A stretch of DNA of 64,000 nucleotides from Streptomyces caeruleatus (GCF_001514235.1 NZ_KQ948924.1:248001-312000), one strand, 5' to 3'. Counted from the stretch's first letter, positions 44,963 to 54,097 are shown. Notes: a model not told the origin generated them from the sequence alone. Numbers and translations are program-made.

Positions 44963-45011
44963 ATACTGCTCCGGGAATGTGTCGCCGGAATGGGGAATCA
45001 GGGGAACCACC

Positions 45012-46058
45012 ATGTCAGGCAAGCGGTCACCGGCCCGTCGGCCGACGATGAAGGACATAGCGCGGCACGCCGGCGTCTCGCAGAGCGCCGTCTCCTTCGC
45101 GTTGAACGGACGCCCCGGGGTCTCGGAGGACACCCGTGAGCGGGTGCGGCGGGTCGCCGAGGAGCTGGGCTGGCGGCCCAGCACGGCGGCGCGGGCCCTG
45201 TCCGGGGAGGGCGCGGCGACGGTCGGCTTCGTACTGGCGCGGCCCGCGGACACGCTGGGCGTGGATTCGTTCTTCCTCCAACTCGTCTCCGGCATCCAGG
45301 AGGTGCTGGCGGAGCGCCATCTCGGGCTGCTGTTCCAGGTCGTGGAGGACGTCGCCGACGAGTGCGCGGTGTACCGGCGCTGGTGGGCCGAGCACCGCGT
45401 GGACGGCGTCCTGGTCGTCGACCCGCGCACGGACGATCCCCGCCCCGGTCTCCTCGACGAACTCGGCCTGCCCGCCGTGGTGATCGGCGGCGCACCCGAC
45501 GACCGGCACCCCGGCCTGTCGACCGTGTGGGCGGACGACGCGGGCGCGATGGCCTCGGTCGTGGACGGCCTGTACGCCCTCGGGCATCGGCGGATCGTGC
45601 ACATCGCCGGGCTGCCGGGGCTCGCCCACACGGAACGCCGCATCCGCACCCTGCGTGCCGAGGCCGGGCGGCGCGGCCTGTCCGAGGTGAAGTCCGTGAC
45701 CACCGACTACTCCGACGCCGAGGGCGCGGCGGTCACCCGCCGGGTGCTGGAGGGTCCCACTCCTCCGACCGCCCTGATCTACGACAACGACGTGATGGCC
45801 GTCGCCGGTGCCGCCGCGGCCGCCGAACTCGGCTTCTCGGTACCGGCGGACGTCTCGGTGGTGTCCTGGGAGGACTCCGCGCTGTGCCGCATGGTCAAGC
45901 CGTGGCTGTCGGCGCTGTCCCGGGACAGCGTGGAGTTCGGACGCACGGCGGCACGTGAACTGACCGCCCTCCTGGACGGGGGGTCGGCGCGGGCGGTGCG
46001 GGTGCCGGTGCCGCGGCTGGTGGAGCGGGGCAGCACGGGGGTGGCGCGGGGCGCCTGA
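45012..46058 (+). CDS. LacI-family regulator of the glycan operon
   Basis: A 348-residue repressor. HTH: RPTMKDIARHAGVSQSAVSFALNGRPGVSEDT, then hinge STAARALSGE, and a periplasmic-binding-like domain with VGFVLARPADTLGVDSFFLQ, RVDGVLVVDPRTDDPR, HRRIVHIAGLPGLAHTERRI, ALIYDNDVMAVAGAAAAAELG and VSVVSWEDSALCRMVKPWLSAL. ATG 45012 with GGGGAA upstream is used; the frame extends upstream across the operators, where no start is sensible. The inducer is probably a manno-oligosaccharide or GlcNAc-containing fragment. Confidence 0.9.
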   Translation: MSGKRSPARRPTMKDIARHAGVSQSAVSFALNGRPGVSEDTRERVRRVAEELGWRPSTAARALSGEGAATVGFVLARPADTLGVDSFFLQLVSGIQEVLAERHLGLLFQVVEDVADECAVYRRWWAEHRVDGVLVVDPRTDDPRPGLLDELGLPAVVIGGAPDDRHPGLSTVWADDAGAMASVVDGLYALGHRRIVHIAGLPGLAHTERRIRTLRAEAGRRGLSEVKSVTTDYSDAEGAAVTRRVLEGPTPPTALIYDNDVMAVAGAAAAAELGFSVPADVSVVSWEDSALCRMVKPWLSALSRDSVEFGRTAARELTALLDGGSARAVRVPVPRLVERGSTGVARGA

Positions 46059-46113
46059 CCTTCGCCGCCCCCTGGATCGCCCCGGGACCGCGGCCCCGCG
46101 CCACCGAGTCATG

Positions 46114-47229
46114 CTAGCGGCGCAGCCCCTGAAGCCCCTCGTAGGCGGTCGTCACGAGCTCCAACCCCCGGGTGTCCTCGGTGGGTTCGCGCATCTGGTG
46201 GGTCACGTACGCCACGACCATGCGGCTGTCGGGGTCGATCATCACCAGGGAACCGCCCCAGCCGCCCCAGCCGTACGCGTCGCCGAACAGGCCGTAACCC
46301 AGGCCCCATCGCATCGGCATACCCAGGACGCGGTCGTCGCCGTCGAACTGTTCCTCCCCGGCGCGGTCGCAGCCGGCCGGCGACAGCAGGCGCACGCCGT
46401 TCACCTCTCCCCCGCAGGCCAGGAGCGACTGCACCAGCGCGACGGAGCGGGCGTTGCCGTATCCGCTCGCCGCGGGGATCTGCGCACGGCGCCAGGCCGG
46501 GCTGTTGCCGTCGCGGACGCGCACGCCGTTGCCGGCCTCGGAGCCCGTCGGGTTGTCCGGGGCGCTCGCCGCGTAGTCCTCGTCCCGGCCCGTCGGCGGG
46601 ATCGTGAGGGCGACCCGGTGGTCGTGTGCGGGCGGCAGACCGATGTGGAAGTCGGCGCCCAGGGGACCCGTCACCTCCGCGGCGAGGAACTCGCCCACAC
46701 TGCGGCCGGTGACCCGGCGCACGACCTCGCCGACCAGGAATCCCTGGGTGAGGGAGTGGTATCCGGCGGCCGTGCCCGGCTCCCAGCGGGGAGCGCGCGC
46801 GGCGAGCCGGGACGTGGCGGCCGGCCAGTCGTGGAGCTCGTCGACCGTCCCGTCCCAGTCGGGCAGACCGGCCGTGTGCGAGAGCAGGTGCCGTACGAGC
46901 ACCTTGTCCTTGCCGGCCGCCGCGAACTCCGGCCAGTACCGGGCGACCGGTGCGTCCGGGTCCAGTTTGCCGCGATCGACGAGGACCAGGGCGCACAGCG
47001 CGGTCATGGTCTTGGTCACGGACCAGACGTTGACGAGGGTGTCGCGCTCCCACGGGACGGTGCGGTCGGCGTCCGCCCAGCCGCCCCAGACGTCGACGAC
47101 CGGTTCGCCGTCCACGCAGACGGCGACGGAGCCGCCCGCGTCCCCCGCGTCCAGCATGTCGGCCAGCGCGTTCGGCACGGCGAGAAACAGGCGGTCGTAG
47201 GTGCCCTGGATGTCGGCCATGTGCCCCAT
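46114..47229 (-). CDS. Serine beta-lactamase-like hydrolase/esterase
   Basis: A 371-residue protein of the beta-lactamase (class C/EstB-like) family. The nucleophile motif is NVWSVTKTMTALCALVLVD (Ser-x-x-Lys), followed by RHLLSHTAGLPDWDG, the Tyr region PGTAAGYHSLTQGFLVGEVVRR, and GLGYGLFGDAYGWGGWGGSL close to the end, which replaces the KTG box. No signal peptide, so it acts in the cytoplasm. It starts 35 bases after the GH29 gene and may be the third gene of the GH20-GH29 operon; an esterase clearing acyl groups from sugars is a possibility I cannot prove. Confidence 0.82.
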   Translation of the reverse strand: MGHMADIQGTYDRLFLAVPNALADMLDAGDAGGSVAVCVDGEPVVDVWGGWADADRTVPWERDTLVNVWSVTKTMTALCALVLVDRGKLDPDAPVARYWPEFAAAGKDKVLVRHLLSHTAGLPDWDGTVDELHDWPAATSRLAARAPRWEPGTAAGYHSLTQGFLVGEVVRRVTGRSVGEFLAAEVTGPLGADFHIGLPPAHDHRVALTIPPTGRDEDYAASAPDNPTGSEAGNGVRVRDGNSPAWRRAQIPAASGYGNARSVALVQSLLACGGEVNGVRLLSPAGCDRAGEEQFDGDDRVLGMPMRWGLGYGLFGDAYGWGGWGGSLVMIDPDSRMVVAYVTHQMREPTEDTRGLELVTTAYEGLQGLRR

Positions 47230-47264
47230 CCAGCCGGTGCGGCCCCGTCCCGGTCAACCGAATT

Positions 47265-48806
47265 TCAGACCTGCGACCGGTACAGCCCGAACTCCACGAG
47301 CCGCGCCGCCGCCCGCGAACCGGTCACCCGCACCCGCCACCGCCGCGCCCGCACCGGTACCGCCAGCAGCAGGATCCGGCTCGCGCCGATCGCCCCGGCC
47401 CGGGTCACCTCCGCCCAGGCCCCGTCACGCTGTGCCTCCACGACGAAGCTCTCCACCTGCTGCCCGTACCGGATGTCCTCCGCGAGCCGGATCCGGTCCA
47501 CCTCGCGCTCCCGGCCGAGGTCGACCGTGACACGGCCCGGTGCGGCGGTGGTCCGGGCGTCGCGTGCCAGGTCCTCGGGGAGCTCGCGGTCGACGCGCTC
47601 GCGGAACTCCCGCAGCCGTGCCACGTCCGCGGCGGGCAGGAGGCCGTCCGTGTCCGGCGGGATGTTCAGGAGCAGCACCGAGTTGCGGCCCACCGACCGG
47701 AAGTAGATGTCCGTCAACTGCTCGACACTCTTGGGCTGTTGGTCGGCGTGGTAGAACCAGCCGTCGCGGATGGACACGTCGCACTCGGCGGGCCACCACT
47801 GGAGGTGGTCGGCGACGGGCCGGGCCTTCACCAGGGCGGCACGGCTGCCCATGTCGGGCGCGTCGTAGGAGAGGGCGTAGTCCGTACGCCCGTAGTCCTT
47901 CTCCTGCACCGGCACGACGCTCCACTCGTCCTCCCGGGCCAGCCCGCCCTCGTTGCCGACCCAGCGGACATCCGGGCCGGACACGGCGATCACGGCGTCG
48001 GGCGCGAGGGCGCGGACCAGGGTGTACCAGCTGTCCCAGTCGTACTTCTCGACCTTGTCCGGCGGGATACGGCCCTGGGCGCCGTCGAACCAGACCTCGT
48101 CGATCGGGCCGTACTCGGTGAGGACCTCGTAGAGCTGGTTGAGCATATGGGCGCCGTAGTCGGTGGCCGGGAGGGTGTACGACCGTGACGGTGTGCGGTC
48201 GTCGTCCGGGAGAGGGGTGGGGATGGTGTGGTCGGTGCGGGCGCTGCCGTTGGCGTAGACGCCGTGGAGGTACTGGTTCTCGTCGGCGGGCGAGATGTAG
48301 ACGCCGACCTTGATGCCGTGGCGGCGCATGGAGTCGGCGAAGGAGCGCAGGACGTCGCCCCGGCCGCCCTGCCAACTGCTGGACGCCACCGAGTGGTTGG
48401 TGTAGCGGGTCTGGTGGAGCACGAAGCCGTCGTGGTGCTTGACCGTGAGGATGGCGAGCCGGAAGCCGCCGTCGCGCAGGGCGCGTGCCCACTGGTCGGT
48501 GTCGAGGCCGGTCGGCTGGAAGACGTCGGGGTCCTCGTCGCCGGTGCCCCATTCGAGGCCGGTGAACGTGTTCACACCGAAGTGCAGGAACGCGGTGCGT
48601 TCCAGGCGCTGCCAGGCGATCTGCCGTGCGGTGGGGCGGACCTGGGAGGCCTTGCGGACCAGGTCGGCCTCGGTGTCGTCGGGGCTGACGGGGATGCGGT
48701 AGCGGTCCTCTGCGTCGGCCGCTGCTGCTGCGCGGGCGGGTCTGGTGGCGCCGGTCGCGGCGAGGACGGCGGCTGTCGCGACGAAGGCGCGACGGGATAC
48801 GGCCAT
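47265..48806 (-). CDS. Tat-exported GH29 alpha-L-fucosidase
   Basis: A 513-residue exported alpha-L-fucosidase. The twin-arginine signal MAVSRRAFVATAAVLAATGA ends by ARAAAA. The barrel shows RTAFLHFGVNTFTGLEWGTG, LTVKHHDGFVLHQTRYTNHS, KVGVYISPADENQYLHGVY and PIDEVWFDGAQGRIPPDK with nucleophile Asp241; SVGRNSVLLLNIPPDTDGLL ends the domain. A C-terminal beta-sandwich (about 400-513; VTVDLGREREVDRIRLAEDI) is discoidin-like. The architecture is that of the GH29-B group, which prefers alpha-1,3/1,4 fucose, but linkage is not certain. It lies ten bases after the GH20 gene. Product fucose fits the importer at 30-33 kb. Confidence 0.9.
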   Translation of the reverse strand: MAVSRRAFVATAAVLAATGATRPARAAAAADAEDRYRIPVSPDDTEADLVRKASQVRPTARQIAWQRLERTAFLHFGVNTFTGLEWGTGDEDPDVFQPTGLDTDQWARALRDGGFRLAILTVKHHDGFVLHQTRYTNHSVASSSWQGGRGDVLRSFADSMRRHGIKVGVYISPADENQYLHGVYANGSARTDHTIPTPLPDDDRTPSRSYTLPATDYGAHMLNQLYEVLTEYGPIDEVWFDGAQGRIPPDKVEKYDWDSWYTLVRALAPDAVIAVSGPDVRWVGNEGGLAREDEWSVVPVQEKDYGRTDYALSYDAPDMGSRAALVKARPVADHLQWWPAECDVSIRDGWFYHADQQPKSVEQLTDIYFRSVGRNSVLLLNIPPDTDGLLPAADVARLREFRERVDRELPEDLARDARTTAAPGRVTVDLGREREVDRIRLAEDIRYGQQVESFVVEAQRDGAWAEVTRAGAIGASRILLLAVPVRARRWRVRVTGSRAAARLVEFGLYRSQV

Positions 48807-48816
48807 GGCAGGCTCC

Positions 48817-50658
48817 TCAGCTCAGGTGCCATACGGCGGGCGGGTGCTGGTCCGGCGGGTACTGGGCGAGCCGGCCGTCGTCCGTGACGCTCACCGTCAT
48901 CCGGGTGATGGCGTTGACGAGCCGGTATCCACCGGCCATGGGCTCCAACTGCCAGCGCTGGAGGGTGTTCGCGGGATCGCAGGTCTGCGGTGTCGCCTCC
49001 ACCCCGGGTTGCAGCGGCACGTTGAGCGTGAGCTTTCCGCCGCGCACCTCGAGGCAGCCGTCCGCCGTGCGCACGGTCGCGTAGCCGTCGGGCGTGCGCC
49101 GCAGCTCGGCGGTGAAGGACCGCCCGGACGCCCGGAAGGTGTACGACCCGTCCGCCACCGGTACGCGGGTCAGGTCCCGCCATCCGGGGGCGTGGCCCAC
49201 GGCCGTGCCGCGCGCCGTGAACTCGGCGTAGGTGGCGTCCGGGTGGGGTTCGCCCCAGGTCGCCTGGGCGATGTGCCGCAGCGCCGGCCACAGGGCGACG
49301 GCGACCTCGTTCTCGGTCTCGCCCCGGCCGTTGTCGGGCCAGAGGCTGATCTTCGCTCCGGTGACGCCGTCGGCTGAGGCGAGCTTCTCGCCCTCGAAGC
49401 TGCGCGGGTCCCAGCTCTGGTCGTACAGCCCCTTGGTGTCGCTGTGGAAGCCGCCGCGGACCAGGTAGAGGGCGTAGGCGGCGTTCATCACCGGGTAGCC
49501 CTGCGCGAGGAGGCGGCTGGGCTTGACCGCCACGTTCAGCCAGTGTTCGACGGTCGTGCCGGCGGTCACCGGGACGGTGTTGGCGCCGGTGAGTCCGTCG
49601 TTCCAGATGCGCAGCTTCTTTCCCTTGCCGGCCGCGTAGGTGTGGACGCGGTTGACGAAGTCGATGAAGGCGTCCTGGGGTGTGGCGTCGGGGCCGTACC
49701 TGTCCTGTGCGTACTTCAGGATCTGCGGGTACTTGGCGAAGTCGGATCCGAGCATGTACTCGTCGGCCCCCATGTGCCAGGAGGCGGCGGGGAAGACCTC
49801 GGCGTACTCGTCGATCAGACTGGTGTAGTACGCGAAGGCCTCCGGCCTGGTGATGTCGAGCCGCGAGGGCTGCTTGTTGCCGTCGGAGTCGGTCAGCTGG
49901 AGGTCCGGGCGGCTCTCGATCCACGGGTCGATGTGGCCCGGTGAGTTGATCTCGGGGATGATCTCGACGTGGTACCGCTTGCCGAGGGCGACGAGGCGGC
50001 GGATCTCGTCCTTGGTGTAGTAGCCCCAGGTGTTGGCCTCGGGGTGGGCCTCGCTCTTCACCTTCAGTTCGAGGAGCAGCTGGTTGAGCTTGTGGTACGC
50101 CATCTCGCGGACCAGGTTCTCCAGCCAGGGCAGGGAGACGTGGATGTAGCAGGCGCAGACACCGACACCCCGCTCCTTGTAGCGCGGTACGTCGACCGTG
50201 CGGCCGGCCGGGACGCGGTCGCCGCGGACGAGGAGCTGGAGGAGGGTGCGGGTGCCGTAGAAGGCGCCGGTCTCGGTCGCCGCGGTGATGGACAGCCGGT
50301 CGCCCGCGCGGAGTTCGTAGCCGTCCGTGCCGAGGGTGGTCCGGGAGGGCCGGACGTCGATGACGATGTCGCCGGGGCGGGTGCCGCCGGGCACCACGGC
50401 GGGCGTGCCGTGTCCCGCGTCGCGCAGATCTCCGGCGAGGGTGTCGGCGACGCGCCGTTCGCCGGCGCCGTCGGCCACGAGGCGGGCGGAGCGCCGGTAG
50501 GTGTAACTGCCGGATGCCGGGGTCCAGTCGGCCAGGGCCGGCACGGTGACCGGCGCTGCCGTCCGGGCCTCCCGCGCGAGGGCGGGCACCGGCGCGACGA
50601 GCAGCACCATCAGCGTCAGCACCGCCAGGACACCTGACGATCTCCAGCGTCTCCTCAT
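48817..50658 (-). CDS. Exported GH20 beta-N-acetylhexosaminidase or lacto-N-biosidase
   Basis: A 613-residue exported enzyme. Signal peptide (VLAVLTLMVLLVAPVPALA), GH20b-like N-domain (about 35-155), then the GH20 barrel: ERGVGVCACYIHVSLPWLEN, MAYHKLNQLLLELKVKSEA, EIIPEINSPGHIDPW and SWHMGADEYMLGSD with the Asp299-Glu300 catalytic pair. The C-terminus (about 475-613; DGCLEVRGGKLTLNVPLQP, NTLQRWQLEPMAGGYRLVN) looks like a carbohydrate-binding beta-trefoil. GH20 includes both exo-hexosaminidases and lacto-N-biosidases, and the Asn-rich AYHKLNQLLLELKV region is like the latter as I recall. First gene of its operon. Confidence 0.85.
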   Translation of the reverse strand: MRRRWRSSGVLAVLTLMVLLVAPVPALAREARTAAPVTVPALADWTPASGSYTYRRSARLVADGAGERRVADTLAGDLRDAGHGTPAVVPGGTRPGDIVIDVRPSRTTLGTDGYELRAGDRLSITAATETGAFYGTRTLLQLLVRGDRVPAGRTVDVPRYKERGVGVCACYIHVSLPWLENLVREMAYHKLNQLLLELKVKSEAHPEANTWGYYTKDEIRRLVALGKRYHVEIIPEINSPGHIDPWIESRPDLQLTDSDGNKQPSRLDITRPEAFAYYTSLIDEYAEVFPAASWHMGADEYMLGSDFAKYPQILKYAQDRYGPDATPQDAFIDFVNRVHTYAAGKGKKLRIWNDGLTGANTVPVTAGTTVEHWLNVAVKPSRLLAQGYPVMNAAYALYLVRGGFHSDTKGLYDQSWDPRSFEGEKLASADGVTGAKISLWPDNGRGETENEVAVALWPALRHIAQATWGEPHPDATYAEFTARGTAVGHAPGWRDLTRVPVADGSYTFRASGRSFTAELRRTPDGYATVRTADGCLEVRGGKLTLNVPLQPGVEATPQTCDPANTLQRWQLEPMAGGYRLVNAITRMTVSVTDDGRLAQYPPDQHPPAVWHLS

Positions 50659-50672
50659 GAGGCACCCCTATT

Positions 50673-50688
50673 CATCGGATGTCTGATG
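50673..50688. promoter_or_regulatory. CATCGGATGTCTGATG palindrome upstream of GH20
   Basis: A 16-bp imperfect palindrome (12 of 16 positions symmetric) lies 15 bases upstream of the GH20 start; a partial copy (GATCGGATGA, 50746-50755) lies farther up. It is unlike the LacI and FadR sites elsewhere in the window, so a third regulator is implied. Confidence 0.5.
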
Positions 50689-50905
50689 ATTGGGCGGGCC
50701 CCAGGGGCTGTCAATGGGACGCGAAGTGAGCGGAGTTGGCTCATTGATCGGATGACGCGCAGGTCAGCGGGCCCGCGCCGGGAAGGGACGCCGTGAAAAG
50801 TCCAAGAAGAGGCGCCCGAATATCCAAGCGTGGCGCCTCTCGACGCCGGGCCCGCCGCGGGGCAGAGTTCTCCTACATACTCGCGAGTAAGCCCGAGGAG
50901 CAGCC

Positions 50906-52258
50906 GTGACCAGCTGGGTCGGCAGGACCGCCGCCGAGATCGCCGCCGCCGTACGCGAGAAGCGGGCCACACCCCGTGAGGTGGTGGCCGAGCACCTGGC
51001 CCGGATCGAGCGGCTCGACGGTCGCGTCGGCGCGTTCCGGGTGGTGCGGGCCGAGACGGCGCTCGCCGAGGCCGACGAGGTGGCCTCGCGCGGCGACCTC
51101 GCCGAACTGCCGCTGGCGGGCGTGCCGGTGGCGATCAAGGACAATCTCGCGGTGCGCGGCGAGTCCAAGCGGATCGGCTCGGCGGCGACCCCGGACACCC
51201 CGGCCGACGAGGACCATGTGACCGTGGCCCGGCTCCGGGCGGCGGGCGCGGTGGTCGTGGGCCTGACGAACGTGCCGGAGCTGTGCGTCTTCGGCACCAC
51301 GGAGGGCGTGCACGGCACGGCCCGCAACCCGTGGGACACCTCCCGTACGGCGGGCGGCTCGTCCGGCGGCAGCGCGGCCGCGGTCGCCGCGGGCATGGTG
51401 CCGATCGCCCTCGGCAACGACGGCATGGGCTCGTTGCGCATCCCGGCCGCCAACTGCGGCCTGATCACCATCAAGCCCGGCTACGGCGTGGTCCCGGCCG
51501 GCGTCAGCGACGGCGACTGGTTCGGCATGTCGGAGAACGGCCCGCTGGCCACGACGGTCGAGGACACCCGCCTGATGCTGTCGGTCCTCGCCGGCACCGA
51601 CGTCGTACGGTCGGACGCGCCCGGCACCCACAGGATCGCGGTGTCCCTGCGCAGCCCGCTCGCCGGCGTCGCCGTCAGCAAGCCGTACGCGACGGCCGCC
51701 CGCGAGGCCGCCGGGCTGCTGATCAAGGCCGGTCACCAGGTGCGGCGCGCGGACCCGCCGTACCCGATGTCGCTGGGGGTCACCTCGCTCACCCACTGGA
51801 CGGCGGGCACGGCCGAGGACGTGCGGGGTCTCGACCCCCGGCAGCTCACCCGCCGGACCCGGGTCCACGCCACCGTCGGCAAGCGCTTCGTGGACCGGGT
51901 GCGCGGCGGCGAAAGCCGGGAGCAGCTGCGCCGGCGACTGGAGCCGTTCTTCGCCGAGTACGACGTGCTGCTCACCCCGGCCCTCGCCCGCCGCTCCCCC
52001 AAGTCCGAGCCCTGGCACGAGCGCGGCTGGCTGCGCAACGTCCTGGCCAACACCAACTACTCGCCGATGACTCCCCCGTGGAACCTCACCGGCTGGCCGG
52101 CGATGGCGATCCCCTTCGGCACCCTCCCCTCCGGCGCCCCCAGCGCCGTACAACTGGTGGGCCGTCCTGGTTCGGAGGCGGACCTGCTGGGCCTGGCGGA
52201 GCAGATCGAGAAGCTGCGGCCGTGGCGGCGGACGGCTCCACTGGACCCGGTCCTGTAG
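50906..52258 (+). CDS. Amidase signature family hydrolase
   Basis: A 450-residue amidase. The catalytic Lys78 sits in VPVAIKDNLAVRG, the Gly/Ser signature is RTAGGSSGGSAAAVAAGM (cis-Ser about 152-153), and the nucleophile Ser176 is in ALGNDGMGSLRIPAANCG. The C-terminus ends in WPAMAIPFGTLPSGAPSAVQLVGRPGSE, typical of the family. No signal peptide. GTG 50906 with GAGGAG upstream is the start. Substrate cannot be told; related enzymes act on amides, nitrile-derived amides or peptides. It is convergent with the SGNH hydrolase gene, 34 bases away. Confidence 0.87.
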   Translation: MTSWVGRTAAEIAAAVREKRATPREVVAEHLARIERLDGRVGAFRVVRAETALAEADEVASRGDLAELPLAGVPVAIKDNLAVRGESKRIGSAATPDTPADEDHVTVARLRAAGAVVVGLTNVPELCVFGTTEGVHGTARNPWDTSRTAGGSSGGSAAAVAAGMVPIALGNDGMGSLRIPAANCGLITIKPGYGVVPAGVSDGDWFGMSENGPLATTVEDTRLMLSVLAGTDVVRSDAPGTHRIAVSLRSPLAGVAVSKPYATAAREAAGLLIKAGHQVRRADPPYPMSLGVTSLTHWTAGTAEDVRGLDPRQLTRRTRVHATVGKRFVDRVRGGESREQLRRRLEPFFAEYDVLLTPALARRSPKSEPWHERGWLRNVLANTNYSPMTPPWNLTGWPAMAIPFGTLPSGAPSAVQLVGRPGSEADLLGLAEQIEKLRPWRRTAPLDPVL

Positions 52259-52292
52259 CCCGGCGACGCCGACACGATCCAAGCAACGGACC

Positions 52293-53501
52293 CTAGGGCG
52301 TCACCATGCCAGGCCCGGCCCCGAACGGCCCGTCCGCCGTGAACGCCAGCCGCGCGAAGCGCTCTCCGATGCGGCGGTGGGTGGCGGCGTCCGGGTGGAG
52401 GCCGTCGGGCAGGGGCAGTTCGGCGGAGTCGGTCTCGCCGTAGAGGTCGCGGCCGTCGAGGTAGTGCAGGTTCGGGTCGTCGGCCGCCCGCTGCTTGACG
52501 ATGCGGGACAGCTCGTCCCGGATGACGCCCAGGGTCAGCTTGCCGCTCGCGCGCTCGGCCGGGTCGCCCATGGCGACGAAGCGCAGACGGCCGGCGCTCA
52601 TGCCGCCGAAGTCGGGGGCGCAGGGTCCGGGTGTGTCCTCGTGCATCGGGCACAGGATGGGAGACACGACGAGCAGGGGTGTCGTCGGGTGGCCCTCGCG
52701 GATGGTGTCGAGGAAGCCGTGGACCGCGGGCCCGAAGGCGCGCAGCCGCATCAGGTCGAGGTTCACCACGTTGATGCCCAGCTTGACGCTCACGAGGTCG
52801 GCGGGGGTGTCGCGCAGGGCGCGGGCGGTGAACGGGTCGAGCAGGGCGCTTCCGGCCAGGCCCAGGTTGATCAGCTCCACGCCGCCGAGCGAGGCGGCGA
52901 GCGCGGGCCAGATGCCGGTGGGGCTCGCGGCGTCGGATCCGTGGCTGATCGAACTGCCGTGGTGCAGCCACACCCTGCGGCCCGGATCACGGGCGGGCTC
53001 GACGGGGGCGTCGGTGCGCAGGGCGATCAGTTCGGTGGTCTCGTTGTGCGGCAGCCAGATCTCGACGTCCTTGTCGCCGGCGGGCAGCCCGGTGAAGCGG
53101 ACGGTGCCGGCCGGGCCGAACTCCTGCTCGGCGGTTCCGGCGGTCAGGTCGACGGTCACCACGTTGCCGCCGGTCACGCTGCCCTGGCCCGCGGGGCGGC
53201 CGTCGACGATCAGGTCGTACATGCCGTCGGGTCGGGCCGGCGCGCCCACATAGGCACGCTTGGTGCGCAGCGCGTCCAGTTCGACGGCCGTGGCCCGGGT
53301 GCGGAAGGCCAGCCGTACGCCGGAGGGCTGGGACTCGGCCATGGCCAGCTGTCCGTCGGTGTTCTGGGCGCGGGCCCGGGCGGGCAGCCGGTGCGGCAGC
53401 ACTCCGTGCTCGGTGTGCTCGATGTCGAGGGCGCCGCGCAGAAGGGCGGCGGTGACGGGCGTGGTGATCCAGTCGTGCCGCATGCCGTGCTCGGTGTCCA
53501 T
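52293..53501 (-). CDS. Two-domain SGNH/GDSL hydrolase
   Basis: A 402-residue esterase of the SGNH superfamily. The N-terminal beta domain (about 10-170) resembles a carbohydrate-esterase jelly roll. The hydrolase domain has block I WLHHGSSISHGSDA (Ser184 probable nucleophile, with Ser instead of the usual Asp before it), GLAGSALLDPFTARALRD (Gly block), VKLGINVVNLD (Asn block) and PDGLHPDAATHRRI (catalytic Asp/His). GGAGG precedes ATG 53501. It follows a TetR gene by 17 bases, so it is likely regulated by it. Sugar ester deacetylation is a guess. Confidence 0.82.
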   Translation of the reverse strand: MDTEHGMRHDWITTPVTAALLRGALDIEHTEHGVLPHRLPARARAQNTDGQLAMAESQPSGVRLAFRTRATAVELDALRTKRAYVGAPARPDGMYDLIVDGRPAGQGSVTGGNVVTVDLTAGTAEQEFGPAGTVRFTGLPAGDKDVEIWLPHNETTELIALRTDAPVEPARDPGRRVWLHHGSSISHGSDAASPTGIWPALAASLGGVELINLGLAGSALLDPFTARALRDTPADLVSVKLGINVVNLDLMRLRAFGPAVHGFLDTIREGHPTTPLLVVSPILCPMHEDTPGPCAPDFGGMSAGRLRFVAMGDPAERASGKLTLGVIRDELSRIVKQRAADDPNLHYLDGRDLYGETDSAELPLPDGLHPDAATHRRIGERFARLAFTADGPFGAGPGMVTP

Positions 53502-53518
53502 GTGTCCTCCGCCTGTCG

Positions 53519-54097
53519 TCAAGGTGTGGGCTCGGTGGGCCAGTTGCGCAGCAGGGCGTCGAGGGCGTCCAGGATCCGCGTCCAGGTCTCCTGGGAGTCG
53601 GGGGCGCTGTGGCTGAAGCCGCCCGCGACCTCCAGGCCGGCGTAGCCGTGGAAGACGCTGCCCAGCAGCCGCACGGCGTGGGTCGCGTCCGGTTCGGCCA
53701 GGTCGTAGCCGCGCAGGATCGCCCGCGTCATCTGCGCGTGCCGGACGCCCGCGCCGGCCGCCGCGGTCTCGGGGTCCAGCCGCATCCGCGCGGCTGCGGC
53801 GCGGCCCGGGTGCTCGCGGCCGTAGTCGCGGTAGACGTTGGCGAAGGCGACCAGGGCGTCCTTGCCGGCCCGGCCCGCGACGGCGTCGGCGGCCCGGTCG
53901 GCCAGCTCCTCCAGCGCGAAGAGCGAGATCCGCGTCTTGAGGTCCTGGGAGTTCTTCACATGCGAGTACAGGCTCGCGACCTTGACGTCGAACCGCCGGG
54001 CGAGCTCCGACGCGGTCACCTGCTCGAAGCCGATCTCGTCGGCCAGCTCCGCACCCGCCCGGACCAGGCGTTGCGTGGTCAGTCCTACGCGTGCCAC
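53519..54097 (-). CDS. TetR-family regulator (WHG-type ligand domain)
   Basis: A 192-residue regulator. HTH: TTQRLVRAGAELADEIGFEQVTASELARRFDVKVASLYSHVKN. The C-terminal domain, with VAFANVYRDYGREHPGRAAAA and HAVRLLGSVFHGYAGLEVAGGFSH, matches the TetR_C_33/WHG type. It precedes the SGNH hydrolase gene in one transcript, and a long inverted repeat sits upstream of its start, suggesting autoregulation. Confidence 0.87.
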   Translation of the reverse strand: MARVGLTTQRLVRAGAELADEIGFEQVTASELARRFDVKVASLYSHVKNSQDLKTRISLFALEELADRAADAVAGRAGKDALVAFANVYRDYGREHPGRAAAARMRLDPETAAAGAGVRHAQMTRAILRGYDLAEPDATHAVRLLGSVFHGYAGLEVAGGFSHSAPDSQETWTRILDALDALLRNWPTEPTP

